From NCBI RefSeq assembly GCF_029227915.1, contig NC_079878.1, positions 6,448,001 through 6,512,000 on the forward strand: a stretch of DNA of 64,000 nucleotides. The letters run 5' to 3'. Origin of the DNA: Hydractinia symbiolongicarpus. Lineage: Eukaryota > Cnidaria > Hydrozoa > Anthoathecata > Hydractiniidae. This document shows, in pieces, positions 1-13,500 of the stretch (position 1 is its first letter; each line of letters starts with the position of its first letter). Made by a program: the position numbers and the translations under genes. The notes under the pieces were generated by a model. It saw nothing but the letters and a program-made list of their open reading frames with translations, did no database searches and was not told where the DNA came from.

Positions 1-751
1 AATTGAAATTAAAAAAAGGGTTGTGCTGGCCATTTAATTTTTTTTATTTGTTAGCTAGCTAGCTATAGCTATAGGGCGTACATCACAAATATATGGTGTT
101 TGAGTCATTTGAGCACCAAAAATAGAGTCGGTCGGTGAATGTAACTCAAAAATTCAAAAAATTGTATCCAACCATCCAGCCATCAAAGCGCGCCATTAAA
201 ACCGCCAATATTTAATGATAATTTGGGCACCTTGTTTAAATGGAGTTACCTGTGCCTAATGTATTGGCTGTTGGGAGACAATAAGCATATAATATTTTTT
301 TGTCATTCTAGCTTTTCTGACTCAGTCTATCAAAAATTTGGATGAAAATATAGGGTCGGGTGACTCTAACACCAAATATTTGTGACGTCCTTTAAAAATT
401 AAAATAGACTTTATGACATGGACAAGTAAAGAATATGGTAGATAGCTTCAAATATTCAGGATTTAAAACTTCACCTGACCGCCTATAGTAACATCAAGGA
501 ATACAACTGGGTTATTGGGGTTTGCTGCTCCTGTCGCCATCTTTCTTCCCGCGTCCCTTTCGAATGTTTTTTAGTACCAAAGTCGACATGCTTTAAAACA
601 TTTTAGTTGTTAAGTTGTTCTACTTTATTAAACGTCCATTTTCTATTTATCTTTTTCAATATAAAAGTTTTTAGGGTAAATCTAAGTTCACTTTTTTCCT
701 ACTGATTGATTTTATTTCCAATATTTTTTCCGTCATATTGTGTTGGGCGTC

Positions 752-764
752 TTTTCGCGCCAAA
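752..764 (+). promoter_or_regulatory. E2F-like site upstream of the bHLH gene
   Basis: The 13 bases TTTTCGCGCCAAA match the E2F/DP consensus (TTTSGCGC) on both strands. About 17 bases downstream, at 781-786, is a CAGCTG E-box, the core recognised by AP-4 proteins. The coding start lies 1.3 kb further on, but a splice acceptor just before it implies an upstream non-coding exon, so a promoter here is plausible. Promoter function is inferred from motif and position only. Confidence 0.45.
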
Positions 765-2077
765 CACACGAAGAAAGGAACAGCTGATGATCAGACCACG
801 AGAAAACACCGATCAAAGAGGGTCCCGAGATGACTGGAAGAGATTTTTAGGGAATTGCTTCTTCTTTCACTTTGAATTATTCTGAACGGCGATCCATGGA
901 GTCATATAGCTAGCTACAGTCATACTCACGAATAATTATATTTGGCTTTCAGGCTTTGTAGCTAGCTGATTAGGTGTGCTTGCCTCCTGGGCAGTGCAGT
1001 GTGTTATGTTAGCATGGCTAGATTCCCATTTGAGCTCCAGAAACTGTTGTGTTGTATGTATTTCTATATATACTTTAGGTAGATAAAAACCTTATGATAA
1101 GAAGTAAAGGTATTTTAACGTTACTCCACGCTACAACAATTTTATCTATCTTATTAAACTCAGGGACCTAGAAATAGTGTAAGTTTTTTATCTGTATCTC
1201 TCCAGCTATAAATAGTAAGCTAGTTTGAAATTTCTGCCTACCTAACTACAGTGGACAAAATTAATGAAACAGGTATTTTTTAAACAGTGGAATGGTCAAT
1301 ACTCTACAGGCTGCAAAGGCCAGGTAGAGACCAAACTTATGTGGGGGAGATCAGCTGACAACCAGACTAAGCTATTAACTCTTACCGCAAGTATATTTTG
1401 CCTTACTTTCACATGTATTATATATATAATATAATGACAAATGTGAACATATTAGTGAATATAATTGATGTTATTGAAAATTGTTTCTTAAAATGTGTCA
1501 GCAATCAAGTGGTTTTTCGCAATGTTAAAAAATTAAAATAATTAAAACAGAGGATGGTGTAACGACAAACATAGAGGGGTGTTCCCTTTTATAAGAAAAA
1601 TTGTATTCTGCCATGATTCAAGTAAAAGCTTTTGCTTCCAGCTGCTAATTATTAAGTATTTGTTTTTGTTTACTACCAATAATTTATTTCAAAATTACAA
1701 CACAGTTTTAACAGGAGATATTTTTCTTGTCTTGATGTTGCACACTATTTTCTTCACATGAAATCTTAACCAATGCTTTTATCAATGTTACTATAATAAG
1801 CACTGTTTGTACAGATATGATATGGAGTGCTATCCAGCTGAACAAAGATATTCATCGGTCAGAATTCCATGCTATTTAACTTTGCCCAACTATTCAAGTT
1901 ATTTGACAATGTTTATGTTGGTCAATAGAAAATCTATGGAGTAATGATATATGAACATAAACAATAAATGGATGTTTTTTTTAAAAAAAATAACTCAGAA
2001 AATCCAGGGTATTTTAGAATTTGTAGCTTAAAAAAGAATAAAATTCTAATTTATTTTTTAGCAAGTATAAAAAAAAT

Positions 2078-3789
2078 ATGGAAGTTGTTGTTGATGATAG
2101 AAAGTTGAAGAGAGCTGCTGCCAATGTCAATGAGAGGCGTCGTATGCAGAATATAAATAGTGGTTTTGAAGCGTTGAGAGACCTTATTGATGTACCAAAC
2201 AAGTCAAAATTGAGTAAGGTAAAAAGTCAGTTAATTAATTAAATATGCATGGTGGTAATAGGGAAAATTAATTTTGGAAGTTACCCATTTTGAATGTCGT
2301 GAAACACCTTTTTTAAGACATTGTTTTTTTTATGACTAATTTTTTCAGTTATTTAAGTAATGTTTTACTATTTCTTTATTGCTATCTTGCCTGCGAGGAT
2401 AGTATTGGTTTTCAACTCCTAACTGAATAACTATGTCCCAAATGGTCAATTGCATTGTCATCAATGCAATTTTTTTTTAGAAAATCTGCCATCAGGTGGG
2501 TTCGAACCCACAACCTCAGGGTTCACGTTATGACGCGTTAGCCAACTGCCTTGAATAAAAAATTTAATTTGACGATTTAACAGCTGGCGATTAACGCAAA
2601 ATGATTTATTAATGCAACATAAATTTTTACCGCCTAAAAGAATTTTTAGGTGGTATTTTCGAGAAATGGCCAAAAGCTCTCAGAGGAATGGAACCTAAAA
2701 AATTCACATGCAGGTTTGAAATGGATAAACCAGGAACAGCTGTAAATCAATTTTTAGGTTTAGTGAAATGACCCCGTTGAAAAATTGAAAATATATTGTT
2801 GCAGTGATGTGTAGTTTATGCAGCCACTGCATCTTGTTAACTGTAATACCATTGCAATCACTAGAATCTTTATGAAAATTGTAACCTCTGCATTCAGTAT
2901 CTTTGAATTTTTCATAAAACTAGAGAAAAGTTATGATTTTTGTGAGAACTTTTTGTGGTCATCATTTATGGTTTAAGACGACTGAAAAATTTATGCGTAT
3001 TAAATCTTCGAATCGATGTTTTGGGATAAGGGGTCAATTTTTACATTTTTACGTTTATTTTGTTTTTAGTCTGCCATTTTGCGTCACTCCGTGGATATGC
3101 TTCGTAATGTTTTATCGGAAAACCAACAACTGAGAGAGCAAAATATTTTTTTAAGAAACTTATACACAGGACCTCTGACTGCAACAAACAGTATGTTTAT
3201 TTCACCACAAGTTCAACGAAATATAATGTCTGCTTCTAGCTTTCAAGATTATAGTTTATTGAACAACGGCGTAGAGAGTCCAGCAAAAAAGTCCAAAGCT
3301 ATGCCTCACAGTTCTGCACCACTAAACAGAGCAATAGCACCGACTGTGAGTACTTCTACACCGAAAAAGAAAAACTCCCCGCCAGTAGCATCGCCCTGTA
3401 AGTCTCCAAAAAAGTATTCTGCTCATGTCAACAAACTTTTAGCATCTCCAAAGCGTATAACAAGATCAAGTGTGATCACTCAAAACTTTGCATATTCTTC
3501 ACAATCTGAAGTGTTTGATAGCCCAACAAGAAAATCCTTACGTTTGCAACAAAAAGAACTGGCTCTGATGACACCTCCGAGGTCTGGTGAGTCCAGTGTA
3601 CATTTTGATCGACCTGCAACTCCAGAAAGTCCCGACACTAAAAATTTAAAACTCAGCGTAGACCAACGTAAAAAAGAATTTCCTGTCGGTTTTTATACTC
3701 CAGAGTCTGTAAAGTCTATCCCAGCAAGAGGTGCTAAACGAAGCCTTGATGCTATCATTCAAGCTATAGATCAATTAGAAGGCACGTGA
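2078..3789 (+). CDS. TFAP4: TFAP4-like bHLH transcription factor
   Basis: Coding exons are 2078-2218 and 3070-3789, joined in phase 0, giving 286 residues. The basic region carries NERRRMQNIN (about residues 17-26), helix 1 follows, and the exon junction falls at KLSK/SAILR at the start of helix 2. A short leucine-zipper-like extension follows (ENQQLREQN). These match the AP-4 family, which binds CAGCTG E-boxes as dimers in the nucleus. The remaining two thirds is Ser/Pro/Lys-rich, with repeated S/T-P-x-K/R sites typical of cyclin-dependent kinase targets (SPAKK, TPKKK, SPCKSPKK, SPKR, SPTRK). A TTTTTTAG acceptor at 2060 shows that the start exon is preceded by an untranslated exon. The intron contains a tRNA-derived SINE. 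Human AP-4 has a longer zipper region, so orthology is likely rather than certain. Confidence 0.85.
2382..2556 (-). repeat. tRNA-derived SINE, copy A
   Basis: Read on the minus strand, about 2556-2490 is tRNA-like: a degenerate A box (TGGCTAACGCG) and a perfect B box (GGGTTCGAACCC). It is followed by a unique body ending in a hairpin at 2402-2382. The body and hairpin recur at 33105-33250, which marks this as a dispersed repeat and not a tRNA gene. It lies in the intron of the bHLH gene, in antisense orientation. Confidence 0.7.
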
Positions 3790-4814
3790 CACACCTTTTT
3801 TATTCCAATCTATTTATTGTTTTTATTTATTTTATTGCATCATACATATGTATTATATTAATGTTGTTATCTCTTTGTATCTCGATATATCTGTTGGCTT
3901 ACAATTTGTGTATTAACACAAAAATTCCAGTCCTTCACAAAGAAGAACTACTGCTAAAACTCGCAAACTTGTAAGAATTATTAAAAAAATTTGTAAATTG
4001 ACAGAGCTCGAAGAAAAGAGAGTTTGGAAGTTTGCAACAGGGATTAGTCCTTAGAAAAATTTTCTGAGAAATCTTTTTAGGTTTAGAAACATACTAGCTG
4101 AACCGCAAAAGTACCTTAACGAAATTAATTTTAGCGAGTCAAAGCAAAATTTTTTTGCAATAATTAATTTTCCTGACTTACAATTTTAAATTTTGATGTT
4201 TTAACTTTAAGATCAAATTCATTCAAGTTATTACAGGACACGAAAAAATCTTCCGGCGAAAATTCGTCGTTCGCAATGTGTTTTTTCCCCGATAGCTTGA
4301 GACATCGAGATTCGAAGAAATACGTCATCTGCTGATGACGCATTTTATTAGAAACCTCTAGTTTTTTAAGTCTAAATTTATTTTCTTGTTTCATTTTTTA
4401 TATCTGAAAGTAAGGTTTGTTGAAGGATAAAATATCTAGCAATATTAAAAAAAGTTTTCTCTTATGTGTACTGAACAGCATCTGCATAAATATTGTTTTT
4501 TGAAATTTTTCGGAATAGTCTTGGGAACACCTATAGGCCACTCACTCTTGTTTGGGTTGCAAATCGTTGTCAACAATCCGCATTATTCCGTTCAAATTGT
4601 GAAATGCACAGATTCTTGCTGCCCACCTTGCGAAGCCATCTAGTTGGGAATTATAATTTACTTTATATCAATTTCTTTCTTATTGCTTTGTCAGCCTTCC
4701 TTCATCCTAGATGATGGTATGACTACATTAAGAATGAAAATTTTCGGACGAAAAAACTTCGGCGGACATAAATTTCAGACAAAACAGGTCCGAAATTTTT
4801 GTTTTCAATGTATC

Positions 4815-4900
4815 TCTTTAATAATAATAGCCGTATTCCGTCTGTCTGTGTGTCCGCGAATGCGGCGTCTTGTAACGGAAACACGAAATTTTCAAAATGT
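4815..4900 (+). repeat. Dispersed repeat with AATAATAGCCGTATT core, copy 1
   Basis: The stretch starts with AATAATAGCCGTATT, followed by a CGTCTGTCTGTGTGTCCGCG-like segment and a GTAACGGAAACACGAAAT segment. The same order of motifs recurs at 10446-10560 and 25570-25690. The family is not recognised; boundaries are approximate. Confidence 0.5.
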
Positions 4901-4987
4901 GCACCAATGCCAAATGTGATATATTTCTGTCCACTTTGTTGCAACGGGATAATTTACGGGTAAAACAACTTCAAGCATGACATGACA

Positions 4988-5600
4988 TACCAGAAGATTT
5001 TATTCTTAATTTCGACCAGACGCTGTTACCTTATGTTTGTAGCTCAGGCCACGCCTTGCATACAAAAAGGTGGAAAAAGAAGCAGTTCACAGGTACTTTT
5101 ACCGCTTACAGTTTGGTTACTTCCTTCCCGTTCAACTAATTTATAAGGGAAAAACAAATTGCTGCTTACCGAAAGCTGTTGATTTTCCCGAAGGTTTTAA
5201 TATCACATACACACCGAATCACTGGAACAACAAATATTGAGAATACTGTTGTACCCTACTTGAAACAAAAACGAGAGGAACTGAATTTACCAATGCAAAA
5301 AGCTCTTCTAATTTTCGACGTTTTGAAGGGACAAACAACAGCCGCTATTCAGGAGGTTGTTGAAAGTAATAATTGCAACCTATAGATTTAACTGTTAATG
5401 GCGCAGCGAAGCAAGTTCTAAAAAATAACAGATCAAATTATGAAAGTAAAGAACATTCACGACGTCGATGTACCGCTTAAGTTGTCAATATTGAAACCTA
5501 TCCACGCTAATTGGGTTATTGGCCTACATGATCATATGAAATAATTTAGCCATGATTTGCAATGGTGTTGAAGAAAGCTGGGATTTCTGAGGTTCTATCT
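4988..5600 (+). pseudogene. Decayed pogo/jerky-type DDE transposase
   Basis: Conceptual translation with several frame changes follows the DDE_1 endonuclease domain. IPEDFILNFDQT (first catalytic Asp region, about 4988) is followed by TFTAYSLVTSFP, then IENTVVPYLKQKREELNLP and ALLIFDVLKGQTTAAIQEV (second Asp block, 5320-5360). QPIDLTVN and LKLSILKPIHANWVIGL come next, and LKKAGISEVL near 5590. An in-frame stop and frameshifts interrupt it, and the N-terminal DNA-binding domain is not seen. It is a dead mobile-element fragment of the pogo/Tigger group; the MITE at 42753-43162 has ends of the same type. Confidence 0.75.
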
Positions 5601-6245
5601 ATAGAGTTGGATCCTTAAGACTCTTTTTTGTCTTAAAGAACAATTAATTTCTAATTTTCTTTACAAAAGTTGATGCGAATCCAGTCTAATGGAATTCCAG
5701 CTTAAATTTCTGTGTAGTACCCCAACCATCCCCGGGGATTTCAACAACCAGTACAGCAACAAATGAAACATCTTTACAACAGTGCTGATTAACATGTATT
5801 ACAAAAAAATTGTGCACATAATCAAGATGGGTTGAAAGAAACGACTTCTGCCACAAAATTGCAGAAAATATTCATTTTTTCAACAAGCTAGTTGTAAAAG
5901 ATACTCGACCCGAATATGTCAGCAGTGTTTCAGAAGTAATTGAATGCAGATTTAAATTCTCACTAAAAATCTACACGGTATTAAAAAGGCTTTGTTTATT
6001 TTCTAAGTAGCAAAAGTGCGATAATTATGGCCGTGTGAGGCTAAATATTTATTTGCATATATAAGCATATATAAACTATTGTTATTTTGTAAATAGTTCG
6101 TGTCCTGCAATCAAAGTCCTTATAAAGTTTAAAAACACTTCGAACGAATTAATACTAAAATGCATTTATCAAGTTTCGAGTTTTATTCATTGTCAGCTTT
6201 ACATGACCTCATATATATAATCTTTGATCCTCAAAATATAATATT

Positions 6246-6654
6246 TACCGTAAATGCTCGATTAAGCGCCCTTCTTGGAATAAACGCTCAGGGGCGGTTG
6301 TTTGAATATATTAAAAAAGTTAAGAAGGACTCATTCAAATAGTTGGATATTAGAAAAAACCTTTTACTCAAAACAGACTTGTTCTTATAATTATCAACCG
6401 CACGAAATTTCATGGAAAAATATTTATATTTTTTGGTCTCCTTTGTTTAAGCAGTACGCTATTATTTCATTGACGCAGAAAGAATTCAACCACAAACATT
6501 TAATTTACACTCACGGACTACATATATCTTCTGTTTTTGTATTTCACGACACAAAAATGAGATTTATTTATAAGCGCCCCTCTCGATTTACGCCCACTCT
6601 TAAAGTCAAAATTTTAAATAAGCGCCCGGGGTGCTCAATTGAGCATTTACGATA
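6246..6654. mobile_element. MITE with TACCGTAA...AAGCGCCC inverted termini, copy 1
   Basis: The left end reads TACCGTAAATGCTCGATTAA, followed by GCGCCC. The right end, inverted, begins TATCGTAAATGCTCAATT, followed by GAGCACCC. Several internal AAGCGCCC motifs are present. Short open frames inside it (for example 6302-6703) look like chance. Related elements lie at 23013-23150 and about 32545-32668. Confidence 0.65.
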
Positions 6655-7216
6655 TCGTTTTAAAACTCAACCCTCTCTTCATTTTACATCGAAAACGTGC
6701 TAAATTATTACGAATTAAAACGCGTAACAAGACATTATAATCTCGAGTAATAGATAAACTAAAAGTCATTTTTTAAATGCAGCGAAGCTTGAAATAAATG
6801 CATTAAAAAAACCCAGATATAACGGAGAACAAGAATACATCTAAAAAACGAAGGAGAGTGCTACATCAACTCCGAAACAAATAAATAAGCGTAGAAGTGC
6901 ATCTAAATACAAACAGAAACTTTGTTACCTGTAAAAGATGCTGTGCCCTGGAAACGAGGTGCTATTTTCAGACACAACATTATCTAACACCACTGCGAGT
7001 TATATACGTATACTATCTTACTATCTTCAATTTTATAACTTATATTAGATCTTTTTCATGCAAGTGCGAACACTACCAGTACTGCAGATAGAGGAAGCTC
7101 GTTAATATGTCCGTGTGATGATCACATCATGCACGGAAGTGTACACACTTGACATGATCATTGGAGGAGCTCTAGCTACCTGATCAATACACGAAACAAA
7201 ATAAATTTTGGATCAG

Positions 7217-7290
7217 CAACGACAACAACAACAACAACAACAACGACGACGACGACAACAATAACAACAACAACAACAACAACAACAACA
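7217..7290. repeat. (CAA)n/(CGA)n microsatellite
   Basis: This is an uninterrupted run of ACA/ACG trinucleotides, about 74 bp long. It lies about 220 bp beyond the stop codon of the PDE9A-like gene. Confidence 0.95.
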
Positions 7291-7511
7291 TTATTAAGAA
7301 CCATCATAAAATTAAATTGTATTTATAATCTTTGTAAAAATGAATTTCTTGATCGCTCTTTCTTACGTACGATATATTAACTGAACTTGTAACAAATTAA
7401 CGCCAGTGTTTCCGAAAGTCTTCTGTCAGTTCTACGACTGCAGCGAAGAAGAGTGAACAACTTATTCTCCAGATCTTTGATTGAGCTTTAGTTTGCACGA
7501 ACAAAAACACT

Positions 7512-10500
7512 TCATGTTGCATTTTCCACTACTACGACGCCATTAGAAAGAAAAGGTTTTTCCTCCACGCTGTTCCTTTGTTTACCACTAAACTTTCTAC
7601 CGCTCCCTACCTTTTGATCGTTAAACGCAATAAACACAGTTTTTGAAGAAACTTTAAGATCATGCGTCTCTTCTTCGTTGGGCTTATCGTTTACATAATG
7701 TTCGTCTATTTTATTGTGTGAAGGCAAAGGCGATGGATTGTTTGAGGTGGGCGGTGAGGAGAACTGCGGTGGAGTGTGGTAGTCGCTCACTTTTCTGTCC
7801 TGTGAAACTTTACGACTGTTATTTCCACTACCGTTAAGATGTCGAAAATCTCCGCTTAATTTTCGCTCTTTATCTTCCGAGAATTTTTTTTGTATCTCTG
7901 CAGTTAATCGTATATCAAACTCTCTACTAAGTTTCCGGCTAATCTCTATATCGAGTTTTCGTTCATCGTCCGCGCTAAACTTTTTGGCTTGCTTCTCTTG
8001 TTTCTCGCGTTTCTCTTCCTCCATTTCACGTCCCATCTCCACGTAGTAATCGAAAGCTTTTTGGATAGGCTTAAGGAGAAATTCCTAAATAAAGAAGTAA
8101 ACATTTAGGTAAACGTAGGTTTTGCAGGACGTTGTGTTTAACGTGGTGTTTAATCTGGGTTTTACGTAGTTTAATCAAAAACTGATTGTCTAATAAGGTG
8201 AAAATAAATACTAGTTATCGCACGGCGCTGAGTGCAAGATGGCGATTATTTTTTGAATTCTTACATTTTGCAGAAAATTTTGTTACCAGCATTCATGCGA
8301 GTAAAAATGTGCAAAGGTTGAAGAGCGAGAAAACTATATATGGCATATTGAATGAGGCATGTGCGATAAGTAGTTTCTCATTAGCGCGAAAAATATTTTT
8401 GCAATAAAACGGTTTTTGAGTTGAAACTCTGAAGAGAAAAAGGAATAAAACAGTATGTTGTAACACAACGCATGTCGAGGAGCGTTTATATTTTGATTTA
8501 CCGTTTCTTGTGACAATCTGACAACTAACAATTAATAAAGCATATATATTCATTTCCTTTAGTTGACCGTTTAACTTTGGGATTTGATAATGTTAAAAGT
8601 TACAAAATAGTGTTGCTTTATTAATTTTTCGTGCCTTTTCACCTGATTTCAGCGACTTTTGTCACTATTCTGAGCTATTCAACGCATTTATCTTCTACAT
8701 AAATAAAATGAACACAGTTCCCTATACCATGAAAAGTTTTTTATTTGAAGAAGCAAAGTTCCTTAAGAGGAATAAGCGAAGTCATTTGAGAGAAGTAAGC
8801 AGTCATTTGAGAGGAGTAAGCAAAGTCATTTGAGAGGAATAAGCAAAGTCACTTGAGAGAAATAAGCGTGGTAACTAGACAGGCCTGGGGAAGAGACTAC
8901 TATATGTAAAAGTCACACAGTAATACTGTGCCCTTGTTTATTATTAACACAATCACGATAGCTAAGGTAAATTTCTATAAACCACTATAGATCTTGATTA
9001 TTTTAAGCGTGAATAATCGTAACACTTCCTAGTTAAAGATAATTTTACCTCGAAATCAGGAAATAACACAGAAAGGATTTCATAGAGTGGAATCAATACA
9101 AATTTGATGAAACCAATCTGCGCCGATGACTTTGTCACTTTCTCTCGGTCCATAAAAGCAGCAGTCGGCAAGCCTTCCAACTTCTCTGCATCACTCTAAA
9201 TAATAATAACAATTACCTTAAGGGAAATAATTTTCACGGAAAGAATATTTCTTGAGTTTCGTGAATTATCCTCGAATTTGCGAAATTAAATCCTCGGAAA
9301 AAATTCTTTTTTTAGATTCGCGAGATTAAATTACGTGAAGAAGGTATATGAAAACAGGGCCCAAATACTGTTCATATCATTTCAACTGAATTTGTAAAAT
9401 GTTTCGTTACCGTAACGTTACCAACTTTAATCCATTTAAATTTCTGCCACGTTACCTTCTATCAACTCAAACAGCGTTAAAAACACCTACTGTAATTAAC
9501 TTCAGGTAACAACTAGAAGTTTGCGGTACGCAATTGTAAGTCTTTATTTTTACTGCCATTGGCATTATACTAGTGTCCCTCAAAGTATTTTTAGAAGGTC
9601 ATGTTATTTACTTCACTAAACAGTGCAGTGATGAAATGTAGATTTTTCTTTCTATTATCATTTCCCTGTGGCAACGATAGGTATTTCTGAGACGTGTTAG
9701 AGCTTCTTTCATAACCAACTTTGAGGTCGTCAAAATCAGATTAAAGCGTATGACAATTTTCGTTTAGTAAAAACATCAGTCCTTACATTAGATATTTACT
9801 TCCGTAAATTATTTTGCTAACCTGTTGAAAGAACTCTTGTAACAAACATTCAAGCCAAGGTTCAGAAACATCCATAGGGCGTGTTTCGTTTGAAACATCT
9901 GCAGCTTTAATAAACATCTTTAACATCTAAAATAAAACGAGTTAATGCACCATTGCAAAGCAACAAAGCAAGCAGGATACTAGCATACAACAGTTAGTAG
10001 CCGAACTTACCGACAGTCTGTGATCACTTGAAAGCCAATCAAATTCACCTTCCATAATTCCTTTGAATTCGTTCAATAACTCGTTATGTCTAGCCATATC
10101 GGTCGCCAGAATTAACCTAATACAAAATGCGATCAAGGTTTACAATCAACACAGACAAGCAAAGAGTTCAAATCAATTTTATTTTGCATTAAAAAATCAA
10201 GCCTCGTACTTTATGATTCCTTCGCGAATTTTTTTGTATAAATCTTGTTTGATATTGCTAAATATGTTACATCGTTGCTAAAATGAAAAGAAAAACTTGA
10301 AAGATAAAGGTAAAATAATTTAGCCATTTATCCCAGAGAGACATCCAGAGCATTCACAGGTTGCACCAGCTTTTAGTCCGATTATGCAATCGTGGTACTG
10401 GAAAAACAACATAGGATCCCCATGTTGTAAAGGGAAACAAAGTTCCTATAATAATAGCCGTATTTTGTTTGTCTGTCCGCAATAAAAGTGTCGTGCAACA

Positions 10501-13500
10501 GGCACACAATATAGCGTGTAATTTAGGACGACCCCGTGGATTTTTCCATGGTTAACGACTAGTAATCATATATTGTGCTGACAACATTAGGACATCTGTA
10601 TGCTACACTGCAGAAGCATCTAGAGTATTCACAGATTGTGACGGAGAAATATCAAAAAATAGGGAGGTGTTGCACTAGAGAAAGCTCACCCACAGATTGT
10701 GATGGAGAAATATCACAAAATAGTGAAAAGTTGCACTAGAGAAAGCTCACCAGAGTATTCAGAGGTTGTGAGAATTACAGTGATCACTGAATAAAGTTAT
10801 TAAAAATATGTCTGAAATTATAAAATGATATATGTTTAATAACATTCCATGTAAAATAAATATTATTCAAGACATTTTTGTCAATATATTAATTACGGAC
10901 ACACGGTTAACAACTTTTGAGACATAAAAATCAATATTTTCACTCAAAACAGGGTACTTATAAACAAGGGGATTGAGTTACGTCAGTATTACGCAAATAT
11001 CTTACAAACAACACACCGAGTTCAAAGGAAACAAAGTCTCTTGAAAAATAAGATGCTTTTCTTATCTTGATAATAATTAGATTTAATAGTTGACATTCCC
11101 TGTAAAGCTAGTAAATGAAGGAAAAAAACAAGAGGCCAAAAAACATTATAATAGCGAATTGGGGGTGAAAGGGATTTAGTGTTGCCCTTAACAAATAATA
11201 TATACGAAAACTTTGCACACATTATCGTCTCTAATATCAAATTTCGAAGGAAATTCCTGTCTAGATTTACCAAATTGAACGCTTTAATCTCATTTTGCAA
11301 GATATTATCACGAATTAGGTGTTTATAAATTTTCTCCGCGGGAATTAGTTTTCGTGAATGAGAATGATTACGATCATTTAACATTCGTACTATTATTCAT
11401 GATTTCATCCATCTCAATATTTGACCTAGCCATTCCCATTAAGTATTCCCAAACCCACTCAATACTGAACAATTATATGAACAGCACTAAACTTTTACGT
11501 ATTAATTAATTTTTCCAAATGACTGACTTGGTCTACATTGCAAAAAGAAAATTCTCGCAAATTCGCAACAGTATTTCTTCCAGTAAATTTAATTTTATAG
11601 CATTCGACATATAGCTTTTATTTCATAACAACAACAACAATAACAACAGCAACCTGAAAATGGAATGCACGTTGAAAAATAAACAAGTACTTGAAAATTC
11701 TATCTGTAATATATAATAAGGAAGAGCAAAAAATTACCTGACTCAGGATATCGAAAGCTACTGCTGCATGGTGGTTTTCTAATGGTGAAATATCGTTGTA
11801 TCGAATTGCTAACTCTGTCCTTGCATTAACTTGGTACACATTATTATAGCCTGGGTGATCAAGATCGTGACAGAATGCTGACACTAACATGATTAGAACT
11901 TCGTGTGGTGCTATCATTGTATTGACACCACTCAAACATATCATACCATACATCTACAGGTAGAAAGTGACACGATTGTGTGTAATGTGCTGAGGACAAC
12001 ACTTCATACAATGTACATGAAGAGAAGACATTTTTGAAGGAATTTTGTTTTACAGGTTTTGCTGTTTGAAATTATACTTTATGCAAATTTATAAAATGTG
12101 CAATCTACAAAATAAAATATTCGAGCTTTTTAAAAATTTTCATCTGATGTCTCTCCTCTTTATTTATATAAAAATGGAAACTATTTGGATAATGTTATGT
12201 TTAATAGTCGTTTCCGCAGCTTATACATTGCAAATCCCCACATTGAAAATCCTGCAATATTAAAGTTTCTGCAAAAATTTCATTCCCAAAGTTTTCAAAT
12301 CCATCTCAAAAAACAAAATCTTTGTTACTTTATATCAAAAAGCAAATAAATCAACAAAAAATAAATAAATTTAAATAATTACCATTTGGGTAACACAAAA
12401 ACTATGTCTGAAATTATGAAATGGAACCAAGTTGTAATGTTTATACACCTCAAAAATAAACTGTTGCAGCTTTGGCATCTAAAACATAAGATTGTGAGTT
12501 AATAAAGTAAAGAAAATAGACTGTTAATGTTTTTACTATTAATATTATATACCTCAATATGAAATGTTTCTACCAAGCCAAGATCAACAAACATTTGCTG
12601 CACTAAAAACATCATTTCAGCATCTTCCCATTGCCAGTTGTCAAATGTCGGCATACGCAACTTGTCCAACACATCTTCAGACATTAGTCCACTCCTAAAA
12701 AAATTCGTTTTATTCAATTCAACTTTTTTTACGTATAGAAGTCGTAATCGATAATCGATATATTTTATCCCATTAATATTGGACACTCAAATTACAACAA
12801 TATCCAGCCTTTATGATTCCATCAAATGTTATTGCATTGCCACCTGTATTCTCCATGATGAAAAATTATATTTGCGCTATGTCTTTTACTACATATCAAA
12901 TAAACCTTTCTCAAGTGAGTGGAAATTTTAATTATGTTCATTTATTTTCTGTTCACACAAGTAGTTTTCTTTTTTCTGAAAGTTATACTGTGGACAACTG
13001 TTGATGTGTGTATGTTAATGATTATTTACTCACAAAAGCTTCTTTATTTCCTACTGCTACTGTTAATAATAAGGATCCTGTCAATGGGGCCTCAGTGCAT
13101 ATAAACCTCCGATTTGATCTACAAAAGCTGTACCAGCATAGCAACTGCTTAACTAAAGGACTGACGATATCTATCCTATTTTAATACTGGTCAATTCACA
13201 CATTTTGTTTGTGGAAGCTAATAAACAAGAAAAGCAGAAAGTGAGAACCTTACCCCATTTTAAGGAAACTGTCAAGGACATGCTGGTATTCTTTTTCAGT
13301 TCTTTTTGTACTAGCATCATCTCCACCAGAATTATATGGTAGAGCAGATGGTCCACTAAAAAATAATTTTTATCAGATTAGAGCATATATTTATTAGCCT
13401 GTACCATATGTTGGATTGGAAGTATGCCAATTAGCCTAAAAATAAGCTATAGGAACATAATTTATTATTTCTAAAAAGATATAAAAGAGAAGGTATCAAT

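Noticed and set aside
2490-2556. Functional tRNA gene on the minus strand
   Set aside because: Acceptor and anticodon stems do not form properly, no terminator follows, and the adjoining body recurs at 33.1 kb, so it is a SINE head.
3783-3788. CACGTG E-box overlapping the stop codon of the bHLH gene
   Set aside because: A six-base palindrome is expected by chance at this density, and AP-4-type proteins prefer CAGCTG; nothing else supports a regulatory site there.
6302-6703. 133-codon open frame
   Set aside because: It lies almost wholly inside the TACCGTAA MITE and uses its repeat motifs; no conserved domain.
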